Shown: positions 13,964 to 24,683 of the stretch, piece by piece
Layout of the letters: each line of letters opens with the position of its first letter
Numbering within the stretch: position 1 is the first letter of the stretch
Assembly (NCBI GenBank): GCA_026874595.1
Contig: CM049318.1
Coordinates: 29,757,956 to 29,821,955, forward strand
Direction: 5' to 3'
From: Sipunculus nudus
Lineage: Eukaryota > Annelida > Sipuncula > Golfingiida > Sipunculidae
DNA length: 64,000 nucleotides
Program-made: the position numbers and the translations under genes
The notes under the pieces: model-generated
The model's database searches: none
Told to the model about the DNA's origin: nothing
What the model saw: the letters and a program-made list of their open reading frames with translations, nothing else

Positions 13964-13977
13964 ATTATAGTTCAGTC

Positions 13978-14829
13978 ATGGCATCATCATCAGAAAACAC
14001 AGGATTAGTTCAGAACAGACCAGTAGTAATGCCGGAAATATTCTCTGTAGAGAATGGTGACAGATGGCCAGTTTGGAAGAGACATTTTGAAAGGTGTGCC
14101 GTCATTAACAACTGGGATGGTACAGCCAAATTACAGTTCCTACCCGTTCGCTTGCGAGGAAGAGCAGAACAGATATTTGATGATGCTCTTGAAGCAGAAT
14201 GTGCAGCCTACAAGGATGTCATTGACTTTATGGACAATAGGTTAACACCATCATCCAGAGATTCTTATCAAAGAGAATTTGAAATGAGGTCCATCTTGCC
14301 GCATGAAGAACTGAGCGATTTTGCCAGCGCAATAGCCAGGCTTCTTAAACAAGCCTACCCAAATATGGATGCGGATACTAGAGAAGAAATGCTGGTTAAG
14401 AAATTCACCAACAGCATCCAGGACCGCGAATGTCGCATGCGCTTGAAATTAGAACGCCCTCCAACATTGAAAACAGCCGTAGAACTGGCGGAACAGCATC
14501 AGGCCGTCCTCAAGGAAGAACAGGTGAGCCATAAAAAAGTCAACATGGTTAATGATAGAGAAACGAGTGAATCTGATACAACTTACAGAGCCCTTAAAAA
14601 TGCACTGGATAAAAATACTGAAGTAATGACCCAGATGATGAAATTATTGACTGCTTCACAACAACCCCACATGAGTAATTATGAAAATTGGGGACATTCT
14701 GATGTTGAGTGCTGGGCTTGTGGACAATATGGACACATACAGAGAGACTGTCCCCAGAGAGATAAGATGGGAAAAAACAGACAAAAAACTAAGACCTGCT
14801 GTTGCTGTGGGTCAAGCATCAGCTATTGA
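13978..14829 (+). CDS. Gag-like polyprotein of the Ty3 element
   Basis: The first ATG after the LTR (13978) opens 283 codons; the reading frame extends further upstream only by non-ATG codons inside the LTR. The protein would form the retrotransposon particle and bind its RNA. The middle has the weak features of Ty3 capsids, with a WPVWKRHFERC tryptophan-rich start and a long helical region. Near the C-terminus is one CCHC zinc knuckle, CWACGQYGHIQRDC (C-X2-C-X4-H-X4-C), followed by basic residues. Past about 14780 the frame runs into a Cys-rich tail and stop, while the protease continues in the +1 frame. This may be a translational frameshift or a mutation; the sequence alone does not decide. 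Confidence 0.9.
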   Translation: MASSSENTGLVQNRPVVMPEIFSVENGDRWPVWKRHFERCAVINNWDGTAKLQFLPVRLRGRAEQIFDDALEAECAAYKDVIDFMDNRLTPSSRDSYQREFEMRSILPHEELSDFASAIARLLKQAYPNMDADTREEMLVKKFTNSIQDRECRMRLKLERPPTLKTAVELAEQHQAVLKEEQVSHKKVNMVNDRETSESDTTYRALKNALDKNTEVMTQMMKLLTASQQPHMSNYENWGHSDVECWACGQYGHIQRDCPQRDKMGKNRQKTKTCCCCGSSISY

Positions 14830-15016
14830 AAGAAAGACCCAGAGAGACATTCAGGAACGGATTAACCATTCAGTGCCATCGATGAGTGCAGCGGTTGATT
14901 TTGCTGTATATGCCTCTGGCAAGGTGAGTGGTATTCCAATCAAAATGTTAGTGGATAGTGGTTCGGCAGTAACACTAGTAAATAGCAAATTGTGGGCTGA
15001 CACAAACTTAATGTGA
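14780..15016 (+). CDS. Protease N-terminal part (separate frame)
   Basis: This stretch lies one frame on from gag and is open to a stop at 15014-15016. It contains the aspartic protease active site in MLVDSGSAVTLV (about 14947-14982). The protease's second conserved segment, CILGIDCL, is encoded after a further frame change at the start of the next ORF (about 15160-15183). The protease is therefore split between two frames and could not be made without frameshifting near 15010. Start and end here are approximate because no initiation codon is implied; it would be translated as part of Gag-Pol. Confidence 0.75.
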   Translation, partial: DKKLRPAVAVGQASAIERKTQRDIQERINHSVPSMSAAVDFAVYASGKVSGIPIKMLVDSGSAVTLVNSKLWADTNLM

Positions 15017-18000
15017 GCTTATCGAAGGTCCCGTACCCTGTTGTGTCAGCTAATGGTCAGACATTGCTGGTGGAGGGAGCAGCTGAGGTGGAGATCCAGG
15101 TGGCTGGGATATGTGAAAACCACCATATAATAGTTGTCACAGATATAACGCAGGACTGTATCCTGGGAATCGACTGCCTCGAGAAGCATTCAATTGTGGT
15201 GGATTTTGGGAAAAGGTGTATGACAGGTGGAGAACAGAGCATATCATTAACACGCTGTGAAACAGAACACCGGGTACTACATGTGACACTTGCAGAAAAC
15301 ATAACTATACCACCAGAACATCAAATTATTGTGCATGGTAATGTTCAGGTTGGTCTGGGAGTCAGTGCTGCGTTGGGATTTGTGGAACCTGAAAAACGCT
15401 TTGTTGAAAGAAATGAAGTAATCATCACCAGAGGGTTAGCTGAGCCAGATAATAACAACCAAGTACCAATATGTATTCTAAATCCCATGCCCACCCCTGT
15501 CAAACTGTATAAAGGTGCAAATATTGGAGAATATCATCCGGTCGCTTGTGGTGATAAACACATATCAGACAAATGTCCTGTGTGCTATACAGTAAGCCTT
15601 CAAGAAGAAACAGCCGAGTGCAACCAACAGCACTGTATCAGTACGTCTGACTTCAAACATCCGCTCACAGAGAGAGATATCGCAGAACTGTTCAATTTAT
15701 CTGACACGCCATTAGAGCCAGATGAATTTGAGCGACTTACCAAACTCTTACATAAATGTGAATCAGTGATTTCGGTAGGTCCACATGACCTTGGACGGAC
15801 AAGCCAGCTTAAACACAGTATCAACACCGGTGATAACCATCCAGTCAGACAGGGTCCACGCCGATTAGGCCCGCACAAATTCAACGAAGCACAAAGGCAG
15901 ATAGATCGTATGCTACAAGAAGGGATAGTCAAACCATCCACTAGCCCATGGGCATCTCCAATTGTTTTGGTCAACAAACCGAACGGGGAAACAAGGTTCT
16001 GTGTGGATTATCACCGCCTAAATAGTCTCACCAAGAAAGATGCTTATCCACTACCAAGAATTGATGACACACTAGACGCGTTGCATAGTGCCAGGTATTT
16101 CTCCACTCTAGATCTAGCCAGCGGTTATTGGCAAGTAGAAATGGACTCAAAAGATCAAGAAAAAACTGCTTTTGTGACACCCTTCGGTTTGTTTGAATTT
16201 AGTGTTATGCCTTTCGGATTATGTAACGCCCCAGCGACCTTTGCAAGATTGATGGAAACTGTGCTTTCAGGACTTAACTGGAAGTCGTGCCTTATATATT
16301 TGGATGATATCATTGTATTCAGTGAAACACTTGACAGTCATCTTGAGCGTTTACATGAGGTTCTTGAGAGAATCCAAAAAGCTGGACTCAAAATAAAACC
16401 AAGTAAGTGCCAGTTATTTAGAGAGAAAGTACATTTCCTTGGACATACCATCTCTGGAGATGGGATTGAGACAGATTGTGAGAAAACCAATACAATTACA
16501 GCCTGGCCCCGTCCAACCACTCTGTCTGACCTGCAAAGCTTCTTAGGACTAGCTTCCTATTACCGCAGATTCATAAAAGGGTTTGCAGATATTGCTAGAC
16601 CCCTTCACAAACTGACCTGTAAAGGCGCAAAATTTCAGTGGACTCAAGAATGTGAGAAAGCCTTTACCATCCTTAAAGAGAAACTTACTTCTGCTCCTGT
16701 TCTAGCATATCCAACAACTGATGCTGAATTCATTCTTGACACTGATGCTAGTGGCATTGGCATCGGTGGGGTATTATCTCAAATTCAGGATGGAGAAGAA
16801 CGGGTTGTGGCCTATGCCAGTCGGACACTGAGTAAGCCTGAACGTAATTATTCAGTTACCAGACAAGAACTCCTGGCGGTGGTTCATTTTACCAAACATT
16901 TCCGTCACTATTTGCTCGGAAGACATTTCCGTCTGAGAACAGACCACGGGTCGCTACGATGGCTGCATAATTTCAAAGAGCCAGAAGGTCAAATCGCAAG
17001 ATGGTTGGAACATCTCTCAGCTTTTGGCTTTACCATTGAACATCGTAGGGGTTTAAGTCATCAGAATGCTGATGCACTGTCCAGAAAGCCAGGCGGTGGT
17101 ACTTCTCAAGCAGTCATAAATTCAGAAACAGCAAGAGTATCATACGCCGTATCAAAGAAGGGTGGAACCAGTAACTGGGCTCCAAGTTGGACAAACCAGG
17201 AAATACGTAATTGGCAATTAGGTGACTCAGATCTGTCTATGATCCTGAAATGGCAGGAGGCTGGACATGGTAAACCAAGTAAACAAACAGTACACGGCTG
17301 CAGTCGTAATGTGCATATCTTAGTAAATCAGTGGGACCAGTTGGAGATGCAGCAAGGCATTCTGTACCGACGCTTTGAAGACCGGAACGGCAAAACCACC
17401 CGCTTCCAATTAGTGTTACCTTGTGCCCTGGTTCCCGAAGTACTGAAAGTATTGCATGATGCCCCAAGTGCTGGCCACCTTGGTGTCACTAAAACTGTAC
17501 AGAAAGTCCGGGAACGATTTTACTGGCCTGGACTTTACCGCGACACTGAAAATTGGTGTAGAAAATGCAAACTATGTGGCACTGGCAAACAATATGCTAG
17601 AAAAAGGCGGGCACCATTAGCTAGCACCGTGTCAGGATACCCCATGGAAAGATTAGCCAGCGATATAATTGGGCCTCTCCCTGAAACAGAGGGTGGATCA
17701 AAATATATACTGGTTATTGGGGATTACTTCACAAAGTGGGTTGAGGCGTATGCAATTCCAAATATGGAAGCTAGCACAGTGGCCAACACTTTGGTCAATG
17801 AATTTATTTGTCGGTATGGTGCGCCCCTACAAATCCATACAGACCAGGGGCGAAACTATGAAAGTGCCTTGTTCCAAGAAATGTGTAAACTGTTGGAGAT
17901 GGATAAAACAAGAACTACGGCATACCATCCAGAATCAGATGGCTTTATAGAGCGCTTCAACAGGACCCTGATAAGCATGCTAAAATGTATTGTTTGTCAA

Positions 18001-18093
18001 ATCAGAAAGATTGGGATACCCATCTCCCCCGTGTCATGTGTGCCTACAGAGCCAGTGTACAGGATTTCACAAAATATACGCCAAATTATCTGA
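15013..18093 (+). CDS. Pol polyprotein: protease end, reverse transcriptase, RNase H, integrase
   Basis: About 1026 open codons; the nominal start is only where the frame opens after a break in the protease. Order seen: protease end (CILGIDCL, about residue 50); reverse transcriptase with VDYHRLN, FSTLDLASGYWQVEM and the catalytic YLDDIIVFS (about residue 427); RNase H with ILDTDASGIGIGG (about 574) and NADALSRKP (about 683); integrase HHCC zinc domain (H-X-GH..CRKCKLC, from about 815); and the DDE core with D in SDIIGPLP, D in HTDQG and E in GFIERFNRT. The order RT-RNase H-integrase defines Ty3/Gypsy. A frame change near 17985-17998, just after the catalytic Glu, ends this ORF early with an out-of-frame tail. 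Confidence 0.95.
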   Translation: MSLSKVPYPVVSANGQTLLVEGAAEVEIQVAGICENHHIIVVTDITQDCILGIDCLEKHSIVVDFGKRCMTGGEQSISLTRCETEHRVLHVTLAENITIPPEHQIIVHGNVQVGLGVSAALGFVEPEKRFVERNEVIITRGLAEPDNNNQVPICILNPMPTPVKLYKGANIGEYHPVACGDKHISDKCPVCYTVSLQEETAECNQQHCISTSDFKHPLTERDIAELFNLSDTPLEPDEFERLTKLLHKCESVISVGPHDLGRTSQLKHSINTGDNHPVRQGPRRLGPHKFNEAQRQIDRMLQEGIVKPSTSPWASPIVLVNKPNGETRFCVDYHRLNSLTKKDAYPLPRIDDTLDALHSARYFSTLDLASGYWQVEMDSKDQEKTAFVTPFGLFEFSVMPFGLCNAPATFARLMETVLSGLNWKSCLIYLDDIIVFSETLDSHLERLHEVLERIQKAGLKIKPSKCQLFREKVHFLGHTISGDGIETDCEKTNTITAWPRPTTLSDLQSFLGLASYYRRFIKGFADIARPLHKLTCKGAKFQWTQECEKAFTILKEKLTSAPVLAYPTTDAEFILDTDASGIGIGGVLSQIQDGEERVVAYASRTLSKPERNYSVTRQELLAVVHFTKHFRHYLLGRHFRLRTDHGSLRWLHNFKEPEGQIARWLEHLSAFGFTIEHRRGLSHQNADALSRKPGGGTSQAVINSETARVSYAVSKKGGTSNWAPSWTNQEIRNWQLGDSDLSMILKWQEAGHGKPSKQTVHGCSRNVHILVNQWDQLEMQQGILYRRFEDRNGKTTRFQLVLPCALVPEVLKVLHDAPSAGHLGVTKTVQKVRERFYWPGLYRDTENWCRKCKLCGTGKQYARKRRAPLASTVSGYPMERLASDIIGPLPETEGGSKYILVIGDYFTKWVEAYAIPNMEASTVANTLVNEFICRYGAPLQIHTDQGRNYESALFQEMCKLLEMDKTRTTAYHPESDGFIERFNRTLISMLKCIVCQIRKIGIPISPVSCVPTEPVYRISQNIRQII

Positions 18094-18668
18094 TGCTGGG
18101 CAGAGAGATAAGACTTCCCGTAGACCTTATGTTCAATAGCCCCGAAAGTAACCTGAGTGATCATGCTACATACGCCACAGAGCTACAGGACTCCTTTAAA
18201 GAAGCCTTTAAAGAGGTGCGGAATCGCCTAAAGGTGGCACAAAGAAGGCAAAAAGATTATTATGATCACAAAATCTATGGAACCGGATACAAGAAAGGAG
18301 ATCGTGTGTGGTTACATCGCCCTAGCTGTCGCAAAGGTCTTTCACTCAAACTGTGCCATCAGTGGGATGGCCCATACCGTGTAGTGTCACAATTATCTGA
18401 GGTGACGTATCGTATTCAAAAAGAGGGAGGTAGACAACGTATGGTTGTCCACTTTAATAGACTTAAGCCTTGTAACTCGCAAACAGAGCCTCGTAATGAA
18501 GTAAAAATACCACCTGATGCGCGTGTTGGTAATCTACCACCGGATGCAAAGGCTACCATACCAACGGCTAAGCTGCCAGACGCAACGGCTGCGCTTTACG
18601 ACAAATCAGAGTTTGATTGGCAGCCGTTAATTACAACTATACATGCACCAGAATCTGAAAAAACCTAA
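17985..18668 (+). CDS. Integrase C-terminal part (after frameshift)
   Basis: This continues the integrase in a different frame: the end of the catalytic core (LPRVMCAYRASVQDFTKYTP, GREIRLPVDL), a helical linker (AQRRQKDYYDH) and a GPY/F-like module (WDGPYRVVSQ..MVVHFNRLKPC). This module usually guides integration or DNA binding. About 70 low-complexity residues follow (repeated PPDA, TAKLPDA). The real protein would be fused to the preceding Pol; the nominal start is only the open frame. No chromodomain is visible. Confidence 0.85.
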   Translation: MYCLSNQKDWDTHLPRVMCAYRASVQDFTKYTPNYLMLGREIRLPVDLMFNSPESNLSDHATYATELQDSFKEAFKEVRNRLKVAQRRQKDYYDHKIYGTGYKKGDRVWLHRPSCRKGLSLKLCHQWDGPYRVVSQLSEVTYRIQKEGGRQRMVVHFNRLKPCNSQTEPRNEVKIPPDARVGNLPPDAKATIPTAKLPDATAALYDKSEFDWQPLITTIHAPESEKT

Positions 18669-18687
18669 ATGTCTCCACATATCATAT

Positions 18688-18725
18688 AGGACATTGTGAG
18701 ATTCTTGTGTTGTTACAAGTTTACA
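18688..18725 (+). repeat. 3' LTR remnant (last 38 bp)
   Basis: Identical to 13908-13945 and ends CA directly before the CACC duplication. The first 253 bp of the LTR and any polypurine tract are missing, and the sequence before it (TCCACATATCATAT) is not LTR. An internal deletion after insertion, or an assembly collapse between LTRs, would both explain this. Confidence 0.85.
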
Positions 18726-21700
18726 CACCTATATCTATATGACAGCCATATTTTTAATATTGTGACACAGTGTGCTCATATTGTATTTCAAGGGTTAGGG
18801 TTTCACTCATATCTATGTGACAGGCACACTGTACAGTGACACAGTGTGCTCATCTTGTATTTCAAGGGTTAGGGTTTCACCTATATCTATATGACAGCCA
18901 TATTTTTAATATTGTGACACAGTATGCACATTTTTTTTTCAAGGATTACAATTTCAGCCATATCTATGTGACAGTCGCATTGTACAGTGACACAGTGTGC
19001 TCATCTTGTATTTCAAGGGTTAGGGTTTACCCATATCTATGTGACAGGCACATGGTACAGTGACACAGTGTCTTCATTTTGTATTTCAAGGGTTAGGGTT
19101 TCACCCATATCTATATGACAGCCATATTTTTAATTTTGTGACACAGTGTACTCATCTTGAATTTCAAGGGTTAAGGTTTTACCTATATCTTTATGACAGC
19201 TGTATTTTTAATATTGTGACACAGCGTGCTCATCTTGTATTTCAAGGGTTACAATTTCAGCCATATCTATGTGACAGGCACATTGTACAGTGACACAGTG
19301 TGCTCATCTTGTATTTTAAGGGTTAGGGTTTCACCCATATCTATGTGAAAGGCACATTTTACAGTGATACTCATTCACTTTGATTCAGCCTTTTTAAATC
19401 AGTTCGTCAAAAGCTAAACAAAAGGCCTATTGGCCAGCAATATACTATTGTGACTAGTGTGTTCATCTTGTACTTCAAGGGTTAGGGTTTTATCCATATC
19501 TATATGACAGCCACATTGTATTGTGAAACGGTAAGCTCGTCCTGTATTTCAAGGGTTAGGGTTTCACCTATATCTATATGACAGCCATATTTTTAATATT
19601 GTGACACAGTGTACTCATCTTGTATTTCAAGGGTTAAGGTTTTACCTACATCTTTATGACAGCTGTATTTTGAATATTGTGACACAGCATGCTCATCTTG
19701 TATTTCAAGGGTTAGGGTTTCACCCTTATCTATGTGACAGGCACATGGTACAGTGACACAGTGTGCTCATCTTGTATTTCAAGGGTTAGGGTTTCACTTA
19801 TATCTATATGACAGCCATATTTTTAATATTGTGACACAGTATGCACATCTTGTATTTCAAGGGTTACAGTTTCAGCCATATCTATGTGACAGGCACATTG
19901 TACAGTGACACAGTGTGCTCATTTGTATTTCAAGGGTTAGGGTTTACCCATATCTATGTGACAGGCACATGGTGCAGTGACAGTGTGCTCATTTTGTATT
20001 TCAAGGGTTAGGGTTTCAACCGTATCTATATGACAGCCGTATTTTTAATATTGTGACACAGTGTACTCATCTTGTATTTCAAGGGTTAAGGTTTTACCTA
20101 TATCTTTATGACAGCTGTATTTTTAATATTGTGACACAGCATGCTCATCTTGTATTTCAAGGGTTACAATTTCAGCCACATCAATGTAACAGGCACATTG
20201 TACAGTGACACTGTGCTCATCTTGTATTTTAAGGGTTAGGGTTTTATCGATATCTATATGACAGCCACATTGTATTGTGAAACGGTAAGCTCATCTTGTA
20301 TTTCAAGGGTTAGGGTTTACCCATATCTATGTGACAGGCACATGGTACAGTGACATTGTGCTCATTTTGTTTTTCAAGGGTTAGGGTTTCACCCATATCT
20401 ATATGACAGCCATATTTTAAATATTGTGACACAGTGTACTCATCTTGTATTTCAAGGGTTAGGGTTTACCTATATCCCTTTATGACAGCTGTATTTTTAA
20501 TATTGTGACACAGCATGCTCATCTTGTATTTCAAGGGTTACAATTTCAGCCATATCTATGTAACAGGCACATTGTACAGTGACACAGTGTGCTCATCTTG
20601 TATTTTAAGGGTTAGGGTTTTATCCATATCTATGTAACAGGCACATTGTACAGTGACTCAGTGTGCTCATCTTGTATTTTAAGGGTTAGGGTTTTATCCA
20701 TATCTATATGACAGCCACATTGTACAGTGACACAGTGTGCTCATCTTGTATTTCAAGGGTAAGGGTTTACCCATATCTATGTGACTGGCACATGGTACAG
20801 TGACAAAGTGCTCATTTTATATTTTAAGTGTTAGGGTTTCACTCATATCTATGTGACAGGCACACTGTACAGTGACACAGTGTGCTCATCTTGTATTTCA
20901 AGGGTAGGGTTTCACTCATATCTATGTGACAGGCACATTGTACAGTGACAGAGTGTGCTTATTTTGTATTTCAAGGGTTAGGCTTTCACCCCTATGTATA
21001 TGACAGCCTTTTTTTTAATATTGTGACACAGTGTACTCATCTTGTATTTCAAGGGTTAAGGTTATACCTATATCTTTATGACAGCTGTATTTTTAATATT
21101 GTGACACAGCATGCTCATCTTGTATTTCAAGGGTTACAATTTCAGCCATATCTATGTAACAGGCACATTGTACAGTGACACAGTGTGCTTATCTTGTATT
21201 TTACTGGTTAGGGTTGCACCCATATCTATGTGAAAGGCACATTTCACAGTGATACTCATTCACTTTGAATCAGCCTTTTGAAATAAATTTCGGAAAAAAG
21301 CTAAACAAACGGCCTATTGGCCAGCAATATACTATTGTGACTAGTGTTTTCATCTTGTATTTTAAGGGTTAGGGTTAGGGTTTTATATCTATATGACAGC
21401 CACATTGTATCGTGAAACGGTAAGCTCATCTTGTATTTCAAGGGTTAGGGTTTCACCTATATCTATATGACAGCCATATTTTTAATATTGTGACACAGTG
21501 TACTCATCTTGTATTTCACAGGTTAAGGTTTTACCTATATCTTTATGACAGCCATATTTTTAATATTGTGACACAGCATGCTCATCTTGTATTTCAAGGG
21601 TAAGGGTTTCACCCTTATCTATGTGACAGGCACATGGTACAGTGACACAGTGTGCTCATCTTGCATTTCAAGGGTTAGGGTTTCACTCATATCTATGTGA

Positions 21701-22817
21701 TGGGAACATTGTACAGTGACACAGTGTGCTCATCTTGTATTTCAAGGGTTAGGGTTTCACCTATATCTATATGACAGCCATATTTTTAATATTGTGACAC
21801 AGTGTACTCATCTTGTATTTCAAGGGTTAAGGTTTTACCTATATCTTTATGACAGCTGTATTTTTAATATTGTGACACAGCATGCTCATCTTGTATTTCA
21901 AGGGTTAGGGTATCACCTATATCTATGTGACAGGCACATTGTACAGTGACACAGTGTGCTCATCTTGTAGTTAAAGGGTTAGGGTTTCACCTATACCTAT
22001 ATGACAGGCACATTGTACAGTGACACAGTGTGCTCATCTTGTATTTCAAGGGTTAAGGTTTCACCCATATATATGGGACAGGCACATTGTACAGTGACAC
22101 AGTGTGCTCATAATGTATTTCAAGGGTTAGGGTTTCACCCATACCTATGAGACAGGCACATTTAACAGTGACCAATTTGCTCATCTTGTATTTCAAGGGT
22201 TAGGGTTTCACCTATATCTATGGGACAGGCACATTGTACAGTGACACAGTATGCTCATCTTGTATTTCAAGGGTTAGGGTTTGACCCATATCTATGGGAC
22301 ATGCACATTGTACAGTGACACACTGTGCTCATAATGTATTTCAAGGGTAAGGGTTTCACCCATATCTATGTGACAGGCACATTGTACAGTGACACAGTAT
22401 GCTCATCTTGTATTTCAAGGGTTAGGGTTTCAACCATATCTATGGGACAGGCACATTGTAGAGTGACACAGTGTGCTCATAATGGATTTCAAGGGTTAGG
22501 CTTTCACCCATACCTATGAGACAGGTACATTTAACAGTGACCAATTTGCTCATCTTGTATTTCAAGGGTTAGGGTTCCACCTATATCTATATGACAGCCA
22601 CATTGTATTGTGACACACCATGTTCATCTTGTATTTCACGAGTTAGGGTTTCACTCTGATCTCTGTGACAAGCACATTTTACTTTGACAATGTGTGCACA
22701 GGTTGTAATTCAAGGGTTAGGCTTTCACCTGTATATATGTGACAGGTATGTTTTACTGTGACATAGTGTGCTCTTTGTATTTCAAGGGTTATGGTTTCAC
22801 CCATATCTATGTGACAG
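18726..22817. repeat. Telomere-like 74/78-bp satellite array, right part
   Basis: Continuation of the 8840-13650 array, starting with the CACC duplication. About 18730-20260 matches 10795-12410 unit by unit at an offset of about 7.9 kb (5.07 kb of which is the LTR element), indicating duplication of a block of about 1.6 kb. The 110-bp CATTCACTTTGATTCAGCC block recurs near 19375 and 21255. At 21365-21385 the core extends to GGGTTAGGGTTAGGG. From about 21950 the units change to GGGACAGGCACATT variants and then decay until about 22817. Confidence 0.95.
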
Positions 22818-24650
22818 GCTAGAGGACAAAAATGGCAGGGTAAGGGTGGATGAGGGGGCTTTCTGGCATGACATCTCACCTTTATGGGTTCTGAAAGGGA
22901 GCTTTTTTCAAGCAAGGTACTTATTCTGTGACCCAGCCAAGATGTTTCAGACAAGTTCAAGTAATTTCCCAAAAGGGTTAAATAGGCATTGGTAACATAG
23001 CACAGTATTTCCATAGATCCTGTTATGATCATGAGAAATTACCATTTTGACCATTTTCTAATGTTATAACCTAAGAAATGCTGAACTAACTATCAAATAG
23101 GCTACAAATAATGAATTCACACAAAGAATATATGATGTGAACTCATGAACACAAACTGAAACTCTATCTCTATGGTAAAGATTCATTTGGTAACCTTTGT
23201 GAGCAAGGCTTTGTATTAATAAGGTCAGAATTAAACAAATATGTTGAGGGGGTTTATCAGTGCTAAGTTAAAACAGAATTTTTCTAGCTCATGTCAGGTG
23301 CTGTTAAAAGTATACTGAAAAGCTGACAATCAGTAAGGTGTATATCATGTGACAGCATACTTGTAGGCCGATGAGGTGTTTTCAGAACTGATGAAAATAT
23401 TTGCATCCTTATAGAGCTTTGAAGGGTGTTCATCACTGAATGATGTAACAGCACTCTGACTGCAAGCACACTGGTTGTAGACTCTCTAATGTCAGAGGGT
23501 GCTACATGGTGACAATTGGTTTTGATTACCTAGGGCACTTTACTGACCAGAACAAGCAACAGCCATGAGATAGCAAAGTACTTGTATATATTCTATAGAT
23601 TACTGGTCTTTGATGACTAAAAGCGGTAAAATTATATTGTACATGATTGTGCTCATTCAAGCATCAAGTTTGTTGACCTTGCTGTTGTTAGGGGATATAA
23701 CAGAGATCAGCCACCCCCCCCCACCCAATAGGATGTAGGGCAACACCATCTTTCATCTTTGCATATGAACTTACTATCTCAGTTTCAAATTTTATACATT
23801 ATTATGGTTCTGTGTGTAAATAAACAGTATGTATGTCCAGGTGTGTATGTTAACTATAGTAAGAAAGCATGAGCAAACAAACGTCTGATACTGTGCTGTG
23901 GCAACAATTCACAAACAAGAAGCTCATTCCCCCTCCTGTATTGGCACATACCATACTACGATAAGAAAACACTATATTTCATGTATATTTAACATGCCTG
24001 CAATGCCTGGTATGTAAATAGGCCCCTTTAATGCCTTACATACATTTAACACACATATCAACAGATAAAATGTACAGAATTTTAAGTGTAGACAGACATT
24101 TTCTTTTAATATGATAAGGTGGAGGGAAGGGCTTTTGTCCTCTTTGTGTTGGGGGCCTTTGTTTGTACATCCCTCCACCACCCCATAATCAAAAGAACTT
24201 TAATGTTTTTCAGCACCCAAAAAGATTATTTGCATATTTATTCAATGCACTAGGTAATAATGGCCACTCATTTGAAATCCAAATAAACCTTTCACTGACT
24301 TTGGGTGGTTTACATGATCTTAAGGAATAATTGCCCAACAGAACAAGTAAACCCTATCTGGCTGCTATTCCTTACCACATGAAATGGCAAAACTTGTAAT
24401 TAATGATATTTCAACAAGCTTTTGAGTAAATTAAACCAATTCTGAACAAAACTAATTAGTGTAAAAATAAAAAAAAACACCTGTGATAACACAGGCATCA
24501 CACAAATGAAATGTATTCAAATTAAAGCAACTTTTTGAATTGGGAATTTGAATTGAATAAAAATTATTTGAATTGAACTGATATTTTTCTCCAGCACATT
24601 AAACTAAATCTGAACTGAAATTTCATAAAAATTCTTGAATTGTAATTGAA
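22818..24650. other. Spacer, no supported gene
   Basis: I see no ORF with a recognisable product. A poly-C tract lies near 23715-23726. Small ORFs at 22679-23032, 23284-23469 and 23972-24181 look like chance. Confidence 0.4.
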
Positions 24651-24683
24651 ACAAGGGACCCATGGGTCACTGTGCTCAGCTGA
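24651..24683 (+). repeat. Head of the mollusc-type interspersed repeat
   Basis: ACAAGGGACC-CATGGGTCAC-TGTGCTCAGCTGA matches the heads at 5491 and 25844. The 1.1 kb that follows is AT-rich and shows no matching tail before the next head. Confidence 0.65.

Larger units (their letters stand above)
13655..18725 (+). mobile_element. Ty3/mdg4 (Gypsy-type) LTR retrotransposon, internally complete but decayed
   Basis: The element is 5071 bp with a 291-bp 5' LTR, gag, protease, reverse transcriptase, RNase H and integrase in Ty3/Gypsy order, and a remnant of the 3' LTR. It lies inside the satellite array with a 4-bp duplication. Coding is broken by frame changes near 14800, 15010 and 17990, and the 3' LTR is cut to its last 38 bp, so the copy is very probably inactive. 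No chromodomain or envelope gene is visible after the integrase GPY/F-like module. I did not assign it to a named clade. Confidence 0.95.

Noticed and set aside
13948-13975. A tRNA gene at the start of the LTR element
   Set aside because: Only a D-arm-like motif is present; no acceptor stem or T-arm follows.
9996-22519. Repeated ORFs of 64-77 codons within the satellite
   Set aside because: They recur because the units recur, carry many different frame breaks and show no protein family.
8840-22817. A CRISPR-like regular repeat
   Set aside because: Units are head-to-tail with no unique spacers, in an animal genome; it is a satellite.
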